NCBI GenBank assembly: GCA_036320915.1
Contig: JAXBDG010000019.1
Span: 806,001-870,000 of the forward strand
Reading direction: 5' to 3'
DNA: 64,000 nucleotides
Origin: Linnemannia elongata
Taxonomy: Eukaryota > Mortierellomycota > Mortierellomycetes > Mortierellales > Mortierellaceae
Position numbers and translations under genes: made by a program. Positions 31,431 through 43,500 of this stretch are shown here, in pieces (the stretch's first letter is position 1; each line of letters begins with the position of its first letter). The notes under the pieces are model-generated. The model saw only the letters and a program-made list of their open reading frames with translations. It was not told the DNA's origin and did not search any database.

Positions 31431-33141
31431 TTAGTCATCTATTCCAGGAGGCACGATGTGACGACCAATGTCAAAACATTCTTAACATTCATAACTAATA
31501 ACCGCAAAAAAGTTACCTGTAGAACTGCCATCCTCGCTGTTGCGATTAGAAGTACGAGCGCGCGTAACAGCCAATTCCTCGGGCGTCATACTCTCACGGA
31601 CCTTGGTCAAGGTAACCAGAACCTCATCCACAGTAGGTCTCTTGGCAGGATCAGTCTCCCAGCACCTCTCGTACAGCTCCTGGTATCCTTGAGGTGTACC
31701 CTCAACAGACTGCTCACGCTTGCCGTTCAGGATCGAGACTGCAAGGGGCACATCCTGGGCCACTCTGGCGAAAGCACCATGACCACTGGTCAACTCCCAG
31801 AGCAAGACTCCAAGAGAGTAGATATCGCAGCGGGCATCGAAGGCGCGAGGGTTACGGAACCGCTCGGGGGCAATGTAGGCCATAACTCCGATCAGGGGGT
31901 CCTTGGGTTCATCAGAAGAACCAGACTTATCCTTGGGGTTGCTGGAGGAAGCAGCCAGCTGCTCGGCACTAGGCATTTTAGTACTGGTGAATTTGGACTG
32001 GCCCTCGGGGGTGGTAATAGCCTGGAGGGCGTAATCGTCGATGCTACGCGCAACACGCTGCTCCATGACGGTACTAGCTCCAAAGTCAGTCAGCATGGCG
32101 TTTCCGGCAGCGTCGACAAGGATGTTGCCGCTGTGGAGGTCGCGGTGGTAGATGCCCTCCTGGTGGAGTCGGCCGATGGCTGTTGAGATTTGAGTGGCCA
32201 TGAGGAGCTTATGGGACCAGTCGAGTTTGTGGTACTCGACCTTGAGGTACCAAGAGAGGGAGCCAAATTCGGCATACTTTGTGACGATACAGAGCTTGTC
32301 AAGTCCTGGGGGGTAGGTGACTCCGTAGAACTGGACAACACCCTCACAGCCCTTCATACGGCTATAGATCTCGACCTGTCAGTAATTGTGGCAAAAGGTA
32401 AAAGGAGGTCGTGATAAAATATGCAAGGGATGAATATAGGAAGAGAGAGGGAAACCATTGAGTGAGTATGTCATAATCATGTATGATGATGAGGAATAAT
32501 AAAAAAAATGGCACAGACCGCGCGGGAACCGAAAAATTAGAGTTGATGCAGGGAGCATGACGTGACATGGTCGGAGGTCATGTTTCAAAATAATATGTCA
32601 TAAGTCTTACCTCCTTGGTGATGACATCGAGCGAGGCCTCCTTGATGGCGACCTTGATGCCTTTCCACTCAGCAACATGGATGATACCCATTCCTCCACC
32701 ATCGACTCCGATCGACAGCTTCTCGATCTCGGCCGACGGAATCTCGTTCGACAGAAGCACTTTACGCTCCTCGGCCGTCAACGGGAACGGGAAGTGCTGC
32801 TCCAGACCTTGCTCAAGCGACAAGGACTTGGGGATTGCTGATGAAGACTTTTTGGTGAAGGACGACGAGATCTGCTTGAAGAACGACGATGCTGGTCGCT
32901 TGGAGGTAGCGGGTGTGTCCTTGTTAGTGGTGGTGGTTTCGTTAAGGGTCGATTGCTGGCCAGAGGCAGAGGCTTTGGTGGTTTCTGTGGTGTTGTGGAG
33001 TTCAATATCGTCCTGCTGGTTGTGTGTAGATGAAGAAGAGTCGTTGACAGTTCGTAATGTGGGCGAAGTTTTTGAAAGATGGTCGCGTTTCTTGCGGAGA
33101 TCAACGTCCTCCGAACAGCACTTTGTCAAAATATTTCCCAT
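31431..33141 (-). CDS. TKL-like protein kinase with predicted N-myristoyl/palmitoyl anchor
   Basis: Model: complement(join(31431..31438, 31517..32375, 32611..33141)), 465 residues. The N-terminus MGNILTKCC has Gly2 and Thr6 (N-myristoylation consensus) plus Cys8-Cys9 as palmitoylation candidates, which favours this Met over upstream in-frame sequence. A Ser/Thr-rich linker follows. Kinase landmarks: GGGMG loop (148-152), VAIK with K167, HRDLHSGN with HRD 254-256, DFG 274-276, APE 346-348, the W/GxL-rich C-lobe (DIYSLGVLLWELTSG) and a final CWETDPAKRPT, typical of TKL-type kinases. The stretch from DFG to APE is about 75 residues, much longer than usual, with a Ser/Lys/Asp-rich insertion. The last exon may be just 8 nt (ATGACTAA); without it the frame reads on to a stop at 31482-31484. 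Substrates are unknown. Confidence 0.85.
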
Positions 33142-36100
33142 AATGAAGAAAAAGTAAGAGAAAAAGAAGAAATGGAGAAGAGGGAGGAATCTGGTAAAAG
33201 TAGCGAAAACGAATAGTTTGGGCTGGTTGTGAGAGAAAGGTAATAAAGAACAATAATAAATCGAACGAGCGCAAATGAGAAAGGGGTTAAATTGCGCTAC
33301 CGACAAGTGGAGAAATAAAGGCTGTACGTGACAAAGAAAGAAGGGCTAGATCTATGTTTTTGTATCTTGGTCTGGATCGGGGGTCAATTGAAGAGGTAAC
33401 AGGAGAAGAGAGAGAGAGAGAGAGAGCGAGCTGTTGGTTGTGGATTTTGTTTGTTGTTTGATGTTTGTGATTCGTCAGACGGGTTTTCACTTAAAAAGGG
33501 AACATGTACGTTGACGCTCGAGCCAAGGGGGTGATTTTGTTTGCTGGCGGACAAGAATAGCGACTCTCTGTTGTTTGACGTAGAAACATCATAATCGCGT
33601 AATTTGGAGTTGTTTTTTCGGCACAATGAGAAAGGGAAGGAGAAAGGAGTACATAGGAGGTGGTTAGTTATTTAATCTTCATAATGAAATCTGAAATCGA
33701 GAAAACGATCGTGTACGCAGTACGTATGCGTGTTCTCCCTTTCTACGCTCACACCGGCAGGCGGGGATGTAATAAGAAGTAAAATGTGGGTAGGCAGGGG
33801 GTAAAAAGGAAATGGGAATCGACAACGTAATAGCCTATATGTATTGCGCTCTTGTCATCATGTCCGTCGTCTCATACTCTTGCATTGCTCACACAAGTCG
33901 GAAAATATGTGCGATACCACCAACCAATGGCTCTCTCTTTCTTTACCCTTACTCTACTTCACATCTCTCTTCCCACATCCTCAATGCTACTATTGTTGGT
34001 GTTTGCTCCTGTCATAATTCGTTTCGTTTCCCGCGCGATCGCATTCAGAGTAGTGAGCAATGCTACCCCCAATGCTGTCTCTAAATATACAGATAGGCTG
34101 TATCCCCACCGACTTGCCATTGCGCTTTGTGTGCGTAGTGTTTGTATGAGTGTATGTAAGTATCTATGTATGTATGTGGCTGTGAGGGGTTGGGCTGGGT
34201 GAAGGGGGGTGTGGCAAAACTCACAAGTTAAGAGGAAACGGCGACGAAATAAAATAAGGATGATGGACCGGTGACAGCTTGAAGTGGCGATGAAACTCGA
34301 CAAGGAGCAAAACAAAAACAGGGACAAAGAAGAAAAAAAAAGAAAAAAAAGAGGTACGGATGAAGAGGGTATTTTTGTGCTTTAGGGTGAAAGTGGATGA
34401 GTAAGAAAAGCAAAGAAAAGAGAGGTGAGAGCGCGACAATGGGCCATGCTCAACCCCATTGATGGTTATATTTTGTGGCACTAACCGTCTCAAATTAGAA
34501 AAGGATAGAGAGTGAGTTCAGACATGCACCCGCGCCTCCTTTCTCTCTCTTCCAGGGCCATGAGAGCAAGGTTGCTTACGCATTCATCGGGTTAATCCTC
34601 GCTTTGCATTGCTTTTCTTTGCTTTTGCATCGCTTTGTTTTGATAGAGTGATGATACATTCGTGCATGGCCTCCTTCCAATAACCCATTATCTCCAATTG
34701 GCAACCGCACAGCGCTTGTTTTACAATGCAAGAAAGAGGAAGAGGAGTGAGAGAGCGAGAGAGAGCGAGAGAGAGAAACGAGATGGAGGGTGGTAAAAAG
34801 GGAGTCGGAGCAAGAAAGAGGAAGGAAGATGAAAAGGGAAGGGAGCAAAATGATGGTGTTACAAAGACAAGGGGCCCAGTTAATGGGTTCAGGATGAAAC
34901 TAAACTCAGCCAATTGCACGGCGTACATATCTTTGTTATTATTGTCGTTTTTGTTGTTGTTGTTGTTGTTGTTGTTGTTCATCGTCAGAAAGACAAGTGA
35001 GCCATTCAGAAAGGAGCCAGGGGGGGATAGAGGAAAGAGGAAGAGACGGGGCCTTCTTCTTACCGTTCTTCCATCATGCTACTTCTCGACTCACCCCCCT
35101 TTTCTGTTCCGATTTTGATTTGTTTGTTGTCATCTCCTGCTGCATGATGACTCGTGTGCATTCTTCGGTGCGTTGTTGCAAAAGGAGAAGGAAAAAAAAA
35201 ACTTATTCTTGCTCTTGTTGCTCATGTTACATCCTTTCTTGGGGACCGGAAACAAAAAAAAACGGGTTGCAGTAACCTACATTCGTGCAGACTGAACAAA
35301 AAAAGGAGAGGACGAAGGAATGGGGATAAGGGGAAGGGAAGCAGGACTGAACCGACATGTGGGAGCAAAAAGGAAGTGAAAACAAAATAAATCCCATGGA
35401 AACTGCAAACACACAAGAAAAGTGCGACATGGAAACTAACGACCCCACAACAAAAAAAGCAACTCATAGAGCGAATAGCGACAACTTGTTCTTCAAGCAT
35501 AGCAAAGGCGAAAAAAAAGAAGCATAAAAGGAGACGGAGCGAGTAAGAGAAGGAAGGGGAGGAACTCATTCAAAGGAGAGGCGGGCTGAACTTTACCGAA
35601 CAGCAAAACGGTCATAAGTAATAAAAAGAGCGACAACTGGGGCACAATCGCACTCCTCTCCACCTTTTTTCCGTTCTTCTCGATCATTTATTTTTCTTCG
35701 TTTCTTTTTCTTTCGCACCGTTACATCTTTTTTCTTTTCTTTCCTTTTTGTTCCTTTCTTGTTAGAATTCCCGCACAGCAAGTAACATTCACTACCACCC
35801 CAATCACGACGGACACGGTTGCAATACGATAGTTCGGACAAGGAGAACGAAATAGAGCGAAGCAAAGGAAATACGCCTGCGAGTGTTGACGAGAGACTTG
35901 CCTTGAGAAACAAGGGGGGGTTTTCTGACAGTTGGAGGAAAAGAAAGAAAGAAAAAAAAGGCAGAAAGTCGGCGAGGCAAGTTTCTTGTTTGAAAGAGGG
36001 TCGAGTCCGTTTTGGTGAGTTGCGAAAGAGAATGAAAAGGAGAGAGCAGTTAAAGGATGATGAGCAAAGGGGTAATGGAATTAGGAAACAAGAAAAAAGA

Positions 36101-36674
36101 GAAAGAGAAAGAAGGAAGCAATTGAATGTGCCATTAGACAAATGGAGAAGTTGGATGTTCAGTAAGAGAGGGTCCTTTATTTGTATTCACGACGGGTACC
36201 CTTTGGGGAGTACTGGTTGCTGTTATTGTTGTAAGGAAGTTGTTGTTTCGGTAGTGCATGTGGCGACGTTGCATAATCCAATAATAAAAAAAAAAAAAAA
36301 ATAAGAGTCGACTCCGACCGTGCTTTGCCTTCTTCCGTCTCCTCTGCTGTTTGCTGTTGCTGTTGTTTGTGGGTTTGTGAAATGTGTGACAGGATAGGAT
36401 CCAATTGTGTCGCCAAAGCGCGCAAGTGTCCATTGTCCATTGTCCATCTATCGTTGACAATCGTTCGCACGAAAGAAGGGAACAGAAGGCGGGGGAGGGA
36501 GAGGAGGGTATGAGAGGGAAGAATATATATGGACGAGACAAAAGGAAAACGGAGAGGAGAGCGTCAGTTGATGTGGGTTAGGTCGAGTGAAACTGTCCGT
36601 TCCATAATAAAAAAAAAACTTTAGATCCATTAGATTGATGCACGCTTTCCTTTCTTTCTTTCCTTCTTTTCTTT

Positions 36675-36706
<32 letters not shown>

Positions 36707-38054
36707 TAAGAAAAATAAACATATTGCTTGATCGGATGCATGGTGTTCACTAAGTGATGACTGTTGTATTATATTATGCTTGTGCACTCACATGTGTGCA
36801 TCTTGGTACTACTACAAGGCAGACAGGCAGACAGACAGGCAGGCAGGTAGGCAATCAGGTGGGAAATAGTATTAGCCTGAAGTAATAGCCTGGAATGTAT
36901 CAATTGCACAAACAAAGCAATTGTATAAAAACAAAAAGATGTTTTCTCGTTCTCCTTGTTACCTTCATTCATTCGTTCATCCATTTCTTTCTTTTTTTCT
37001 TTCTTTCTTTCTTTCTTTCTTTCCTCCTACTTTCTTTTGTTCTTTCTTTCTTTCACACAAAACTACAACAGAAAGGAGCTGACCACCACTCAATTGCCAA
37101 AGCAAGGCGGTCAGAAAAAAGGACAAGTAACAATCGAGGGGAGGGGGGGCAGAAAAGGGTCAATGAAAAGATGCAAAGGGCAATAATGAAAGAAGAAAGA
37201 AGAACGAGAAGGGACGGGAGCCCAATTGCAAACTAAAGCACATCTTATTGGTTAGGACACACACAAGACTGCCCAGATGAGGGTGGAGAAACCGGATCTA
37301 CCGTACAAGCCTTCGCGTATGATATGCTTGGTATCCAGAAATAACTTACAAGAAAGCATTACACGTATTGACATTCCCTGAACAAGATATACAATGGGGT
37401 TACCGGAGCCAATCTAGCAAGGAGCTAGACAACATCTTGTTCCCGATCTTGTGCGCTCCTTTCGTTCTCAGTCCATTGTACTTTGTTGCACTTGTTTGTC
37501 GAGTAAATGTTTTGCTACTTCTTCTTAGCAAATGCATCCTTTGATTGAAAGCAATCGGGCTACCTGCACTTCCTGGCGCTGTTTTGTTGAGTGGGGTATG
37601 TGGTGGATCGGAATGGTACTTTGACGAGTGAACAACAATCGCCTCAGTTTCAAAGACGAGGGAGCGATAGCGAAGGGTGGTTAAGGTGGCTAAAAGCCAA
37701 GGGAGTGTGTGTTCAGTACAGTGCTCAGTCCAGATCCTGACCCTCTCCCGATCTAGAGCACGATCAGAAGTCCTTTATGAGCCCTGGTAAGCTGAGGCAG
37801 AGAGGGGCCACTCACCCCACCGATCCATTTGTCCCTTTGCTCCGCCATGGACACACACAGCTTTCCTCAATGACAACCTCATCCTTTTCCCGTGACCCGT
37901 CCACTTAAAAATTGACTCTGTCAATTAGACATTGTTCGGTCAATTAAAGAAGCAGTCCTCCTCATTGCACTTGAGACGAGGGCTGTTGCGAGACAGGCTC
38001 TTTCTTTCTCTTTGAATCAATACCATCGCGACACACTCTCACAGAAAGACAACC
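33142..38054. other. Gene-poor low-complexity region
   Basis: About 4.9 kb without a convincing gene. Contents: GA-rich tract 33405-33425, (GTT)n at about 34950-34980, GA/CT-rich stretches, AAAG/TTTC-rich blocks with (TTTC)n at about 36671-36706 and 36990-37021, a CAGA/CAGG repeat at about 36819-36850, and A-runs near 36287. The longer open frames are all Lys/Arg/Glu- or Phe/Ser/Leu-rich readings of these purine or pyrimidine tracts. From about 37240 the sequence becomes more ordinary and leads to the PIG-F promoter. Confidence 0.5.
36671..37021. repeat. Two (TTTC)n microsatellites with a CAGR repeat between
   Basis: (TTTC)n at about 36671-36706, CAGACAGGCAGG-type repeats at about 36819-36850 and a second TTTC array at about 36990-37021. 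Confidence 0.8.
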
Positions 38055-39172
38055 ATGCAACGGACGACGACGACGGCGACGCGACAGGGGCCAGGCAAGG
38101 TCGCCACAGAGAGTAGCAGGACAACCCTTGCCGCTCAACCAACATACCCCCTCCTCAGGATGACGCTCGTCGCCATGTGCAACCTCACCGTGATCTACTC
38201 AACTCTCATATGGATTCCAACCTGGCTCAACTCCTACACACATCAGGCCGATCAAAAGCAAGACGCCTCCAACAACAGCAACATGACTCTTCAGAATGCT
38301 CCGTTACCATCACTCTCATGGTCACTGATCACACTCTTCGGTCTCCAGACAGTGTTGGGGCTTGTTCAGTGGAGCCTACACCCTTCCCGCCAGGCAGCTT
38401 CCACCGATAAGGGAGTCAAGAAGAGCAGCAGGAGCGGCGACTCTTCTTCTTCTGTCTTCAGTGTCCTCAACACCTCCATCGCTATTGGAGCTGTCGGGAC
38501 TTTGATCTGCCACATCTTTGCCGTCCTCTTTGGCGCTGGGATCTTCAAGTACGCCTCTCGTTTATTCTTGCGTGCACTCAATGAATATTTGTACCGGATA
38601 CCTTGATCTAACCATACTCGTCCTTGTCGATAGCCAAGCAAAGGAGACGAGTCAGTTGGCGGTATACCTTTCATTGCTGACGTTCTACCCTGCATCTTTC
38701 ATCTTGGGGACTGATCTGAAGAGCTGGCTCAGGATCTTTGTCCACAACAGGTGAGTAGTAACAGGTCACCCTCAGCTCATATATATTTACTGATGAGCTA
38801 GCTGCTCTTTTTGAAATGAGTGAGTATAATCCTGAAAAGAAACATCTTTTATATTAATACTCTCGTTCTCATTTCCAATTGTATATTTTTAGCCCAGGAA
38901 CATACACGGAGGCAGCGTTTTATTGCCAGGGAATGATGACGATCTTTGGTGCCTGGTTGGGCTCGATCGTGATTCCACTGGACTGGGATCGGCCGTGGCA
39001 GGCATGGCCCGTTCCATGTGTCCTTGGAGCGTTCATGTTTTATTGTATCGGGACAGTGGTCGGACTGGTAGTCAGCATTGTGATGCGCCAAAGGGCTGCC
39101 AGGAGCGAGTTTGGCATTGGACCAGGAACTGGAACTGCACAGGCAGGAGGCAAGAAGAACAAGTCAGAATAG
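38055..39172 (+). CDS. GPI11: GPI ethanolamine-phosphate transferase subunit PIG-F / Gpi11
   Basis: Model: join(38055..38548, 38634..38750, 38893..39172), 296 residues. The final exon has [21 protein letters not shown], the conserved core of PIG-F proteins, followed by a hydrophobic span and a basic KKNK tail compatible with ER retention. Upstream are four or five further hydrophobic segments, including [35 protein letters not shown] and [18 protein letters not shown] stabilises PIG-O and PIG-G (GPI13/GPI7 in yeast), which add ethanolamine phosphate to the GPI core in the ER membrane. Both introns are short, with GTACGC and GTGAGT donors and TAG acceptors, and the frame is kept. Confidence 0.9.
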
Positions 39173-40573
39173 ATCTGAACCCTTTCTGTGGTATTCTTAA
39201 TAACGCATCTCTTTAAACTATCGGTTGTGTCATTTATCAGGCCTTGCATTCCTCAGAGGGTGAGAGGCAGATGGGTCCGCACTGACTTCTTTCTTCACGA
39301 GAGGAATAGGGGAGAAGGAGCACATTGGACGAGGGAACAATACCACGAGCATCAATGACGATGAACAACAACAACAACAACAACAACAATACAAACAATC
39401 CCCAAAGTGCAGACGCAGGTCCGAAGGTGTGTATGGGTGACAACATGACCGAAAGAGATAGGAGAGGAGTGAATGAATCCCCTCTCGATCTCTCTTTCTT
39501 TATCCTTGCCCCCTTTTTTTACTTTTTCGAAAATACAGAAACAGAAAAAGAAAAGAAGAGAAAAGAGAAGAGAAAAAGTCGACGTGATATCCTATTGATG
39601 AGCTCGTCGCTCGATATCAACCATGGTCCATGGGTGATGATCGATGTGACAAGGTTGAAGGGTGTGCCAAGAGTGTATCAAACAAGAGTGTCCTTCCAGC
39701 ATGTCCTTCGTTTATTACTTTTCTCCTATGGGCTCTACACCTTGCTCTACTTTTCTTATCCTTATCCTTTTTTCTTTTTTTCTTTCCTATTGTTCTTTTG
39801 CATCAGTCCCATCACACCTCTCCTTCACTCCCCATCCCTTCTTCATCCCTTCTCCTTCTCCACACCCATTCAAATTTACTTATACTTGTCACCTTCGACG
39901 CTTACATACCACCCTGCTGTTACATATAACCCGCCTGACTGACCGACCTGCTTCGCTTCCCTTACTTCACCTTTTCGCCATCCCGTGTGTGACCCAACAA
40001 ACCGCCCGACTTTACTCTCCTCACACCCACTTCACCCGCCCTAACCCTTCTTCCTCCTCCTGCTGCACCCTACTCTGCTCTCGCTCTCTCTCCCCCTACA
40101 CCATCTCTACCCTGCACTGCACTACACTTCAGGAACAAAGGAGCATCTCCCCTGAAAACAAGGGCATCTCAGCACATTAGAATAACAGCCAACAACCAAA
40201 AACGAATAACGTGGCGATCTGAATCGCCCGAGAGTAGGAAAAAAAAAGACATATACATTCGCCAAGGGGAAAGGCACAATTCTTTTCAACCAACACAACT
40301 GTTCCACACTTCCATCAAAAAAAACTCAGGCACCGCTTCACTCTCCTTCCTGCATTACATCGCAGTTGCTGCAAATCGACCTATTCACCAAAGCATATAT
40401 ATAAGCGCCACGCTGCCGGCGGCGAGAGAGAGTGAGAGAGAGGGGCACCAACCATTCACGAAGGACATTCAGTCTACTCTCGACTTTCCTCCACCCTCCC
40501 TTTACCTCCAAACACATCGTCCTAGTGTCGACAACCTCACCACCACGAAAACTGCCACTCACAATTATTCATC
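39173..40573. other. Intergenic, pyrimidine-rich leader of the kinesin gene
   Basis: Contains (AAC)n at about 39364-39390 and long CT-rich stretches (39700-40110). A TATATATAAG box lies at about 40396-40405, about 170 bp before the kinesin ATG. Open frames here are low complexity (Asn runs, Ser/Leu/Pro) and not supported. Confidence 0.5.
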
Positions 40574-43500
40574 ATGAGCAAAGGAGGCAACATCAAGGTC
40601 GTGGTCCGTTGCCGGCCGCTCAACAGTCGAGGTATGACTACATGTAGTAAAGTGTCAGTGAGTGAGAGAGCAATGGTCTACCAGCAATAGCTTGCATCTG
40701 ACCGTTGTACCCTTCTTTCATGATATATAGAGATTGCAAAGGCATCAGAGTGCATCATTCATATGGACGGCAATATGACGACCATTACTAAACCAGACGG
40801 ACCAGAAGGCTCAGGGGGAGGTGCCACGAAGGCCTTTTCATTCGACCACTCGTATTGGTCCTTTGACAAGAACGACCCCAACTATGCAGGACAGCAACGG
40901 CTCTATGAAGATTTGGGCGTTGAATTACTGAACCACTCGTTCAATGGATACAATACATGTATCGTTGCATGTAAGTCAAACGGTCCAAGCAAGTTCAGTA
41001 TAACTAGAATTGGAAAAGGGGGACCTACATCTTTCATCTTGTCCTGCAGAAACTGATTCTGGCATTTTTTTTATTACTCTGTATGGTGCGAACACATTGA
41101 AATAGACGGACAGACTGGAAGCGGAAAGTCATATTCAATGGTGAGTGGGACTGCGTCCGTACCCTCAATAGTAGCCGGCAGCCAGGAATAAAAAGAGCAG
41201 GATGTTACGGAACATACAGGAGACCACAACAAAGGAAGATACTTTCATCCACCACTGGTCACTCCTTCGTCTATTACTTGCTGACCTTCTATTTTGGCTC
41301 AATTTCACTATGCTTATAGATGGGATACGGCGAAGACCGTGGCATTATACCCCTCTCCTGCCACGAACTCTTCAAGCGGATAGAGAACAACAAGGATCCA
41401 ACACTCAGCTACCGAGTCGAGGTGTCATACATGGAGATTTACTGCGAGCGAGTACGAGATCTGCTGAACCCCAAGAACAAGGGCCACCTGAAAGTGAGAG
41501 AGCATCCGTCATTAGGACCATACGTCGAGGATCTGTCCAAATTGATGGTCACCTCCTTCCAGGACATTGAAAACCTCATGGACGAAGGCAACAAGGTAGA
41601 CGACGCAGGAGATTGATTGCGATCTTGACAGATATTTGTCTTATATGAAGAGCACAAATGACCAACTCAGGAGCCTGCCATTTCATTACAACTAGGCACG
41701 AACGGTGGCTGCAACCAACATGAACGAAACATCAAGTCGGTCCCATGCAGTCTTCACGGTTCTACTGACACAAAAGCGATTCGACATTGAGACTAAGCTG
41801 GAAACAGAAAAGGTTTCGCGAATCTGGTAAGTGCGAGCAAGCACCTTTTTTCCATTCTATAATATGTTCCGCTTGAATGCATTTGAATCGTGAAATTTGT
41901 GCCTGAATGCGAACTGATAGACCTGATTCATTTTGTGTTCTAGTTTGGTGGATTTGGCAGGAAGTGAGCGCGCCAACTCGACAGGAGCGACAGGAGCTCG
42001 ATTAAAGGAGGGCGCCAACATCAACAAATCACTCACAACTTTGGGCAAAGTCATTTCCGCTCTTGCTGATGCGTCTACTGCACCCGTGGCGAAAAAGGGC
42101 AGCAAAAAGGCGGCCGAAACGTTCGTGCCTTACCGCGACTCTGTAAGATCGGATGCTTGCTTTCCTTTGAAAAATGCGAACTGAGTGGTCGACTTTGTTC
42201 CTAAATTAACACCGTTCTTCTTATCGCCTACTAGGTATTGACATGGCTATTGAAGGACTGTCTCGGCGGAAATTCAAAGACGACTATGATTGCGGCGCTC
42301 TCACCTGCAGATGTCAACTACGACGAAACATTGAGTACTCTTCGTTATGCCGACCAGGCTAAGCGTATCAAGAACAAGGCTGTTGTGAACGAAGACCCGA
42401 ACGCAAAGCTGATCCGCGAGCTCAAGGAGGAACTTTTAGACCTCCGTTCCAAGTTGGGCGTTTACGATCCTCTGGAGGCTGGCTCAAACACCAAGGCATC
42501 CGACACTGTTGTGATTGTGGATCTGCATGGAAACTCCAGGACTCTTACCAAGGAACAGTTGCAGGATGAGGTGCACGCGTCCGAGAAAATCATGGCCGAA
42601 CTGAACGAGACTTGGGAGGAGAAGCTGCGCAAGACACAAGAAATTCAACAGGAGCGTGAGCGGACGCTTGAGGAACTCGGTATCTCTGTCGAGAAGGGAC
42701 ATATTGGACTTCACACTCCCAAGAAGATGCCCCATCTCGTCAACTTGAACGAGGATCCTCTCATGTCTGAATGTCTTGTCTACCAGCTCAAGCCAGGAAA
42801 GACTCAAGTCGGTCGGTTGGAGTCTTCAATCGCGGCAGACATCCGCCTTTCAGGATCCAACATCCACGACGAGCACTGCTACTTTGACAACACCAACTCA
42901 ACTGTCACCCTCTACCCTGGAAAGTCGTCCATGACGATGGTCAACGGACTTCGGATCAGCAAACCAAAACGATTGCGATCAGGATTCCGAGTCATTTTGG
43001 GCGATTATCATGTTTTTCGCTTCAACCATCCCGAGGAAGTCCGCAGAGAGAGGGACCAACAGATCAAAGGCTCCCCGACCACAAAACTTCTCACTTCAGC
43101 GGACGCCAAGACTCAACCACAACAGCGCACTCAGTCTAACAGCATGGAGGACGACCGCCCAGAAGACCGACCTGATTCTCCAATTTCGTCCGCTTCTGTT
43201 ATTTCAGAGTTCGTCGACTGGAACTATGCACGTAAGGAGGCTGTGATCCATGCGCACATGATGTCGGAGGCCAATATCAACCAGCTCAAGGATCAGGATC
43301 TGGATGTGCTTTTCGACAACATTGCCAAAATTCGATACTTGCGTAAGAATGTCCGGTCCGAGAGCCGTGGAGGGTCGGTTCTGGATGATGATACCGAGTC
43401 GAGATCTTCAAGGCTATCCCTAATGGACCGTTGGCACGGCGAATCTCCTTTGACAGGGGAGGAGGACGACCGAGAGAGTCCTATTCCGCCTCTGGAGTCG

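Noticed and set aside
35593..36304. Overlapping open frames of 160-180 codons on both strands
   Set aside because: They are readings of purine-rich DNA (Lys/Arg/Glu one way, Phe/Leu/Ser the other), without start context, splice sites or domain.
39325..39942. 205-codon plus-strand frame with an Asn run
   Set aside because: It consists of an AAC microsatellite followed by CT-rich leader of the kinesin gene, giving Ser/Leu/Pro/Phe residues without any domain.
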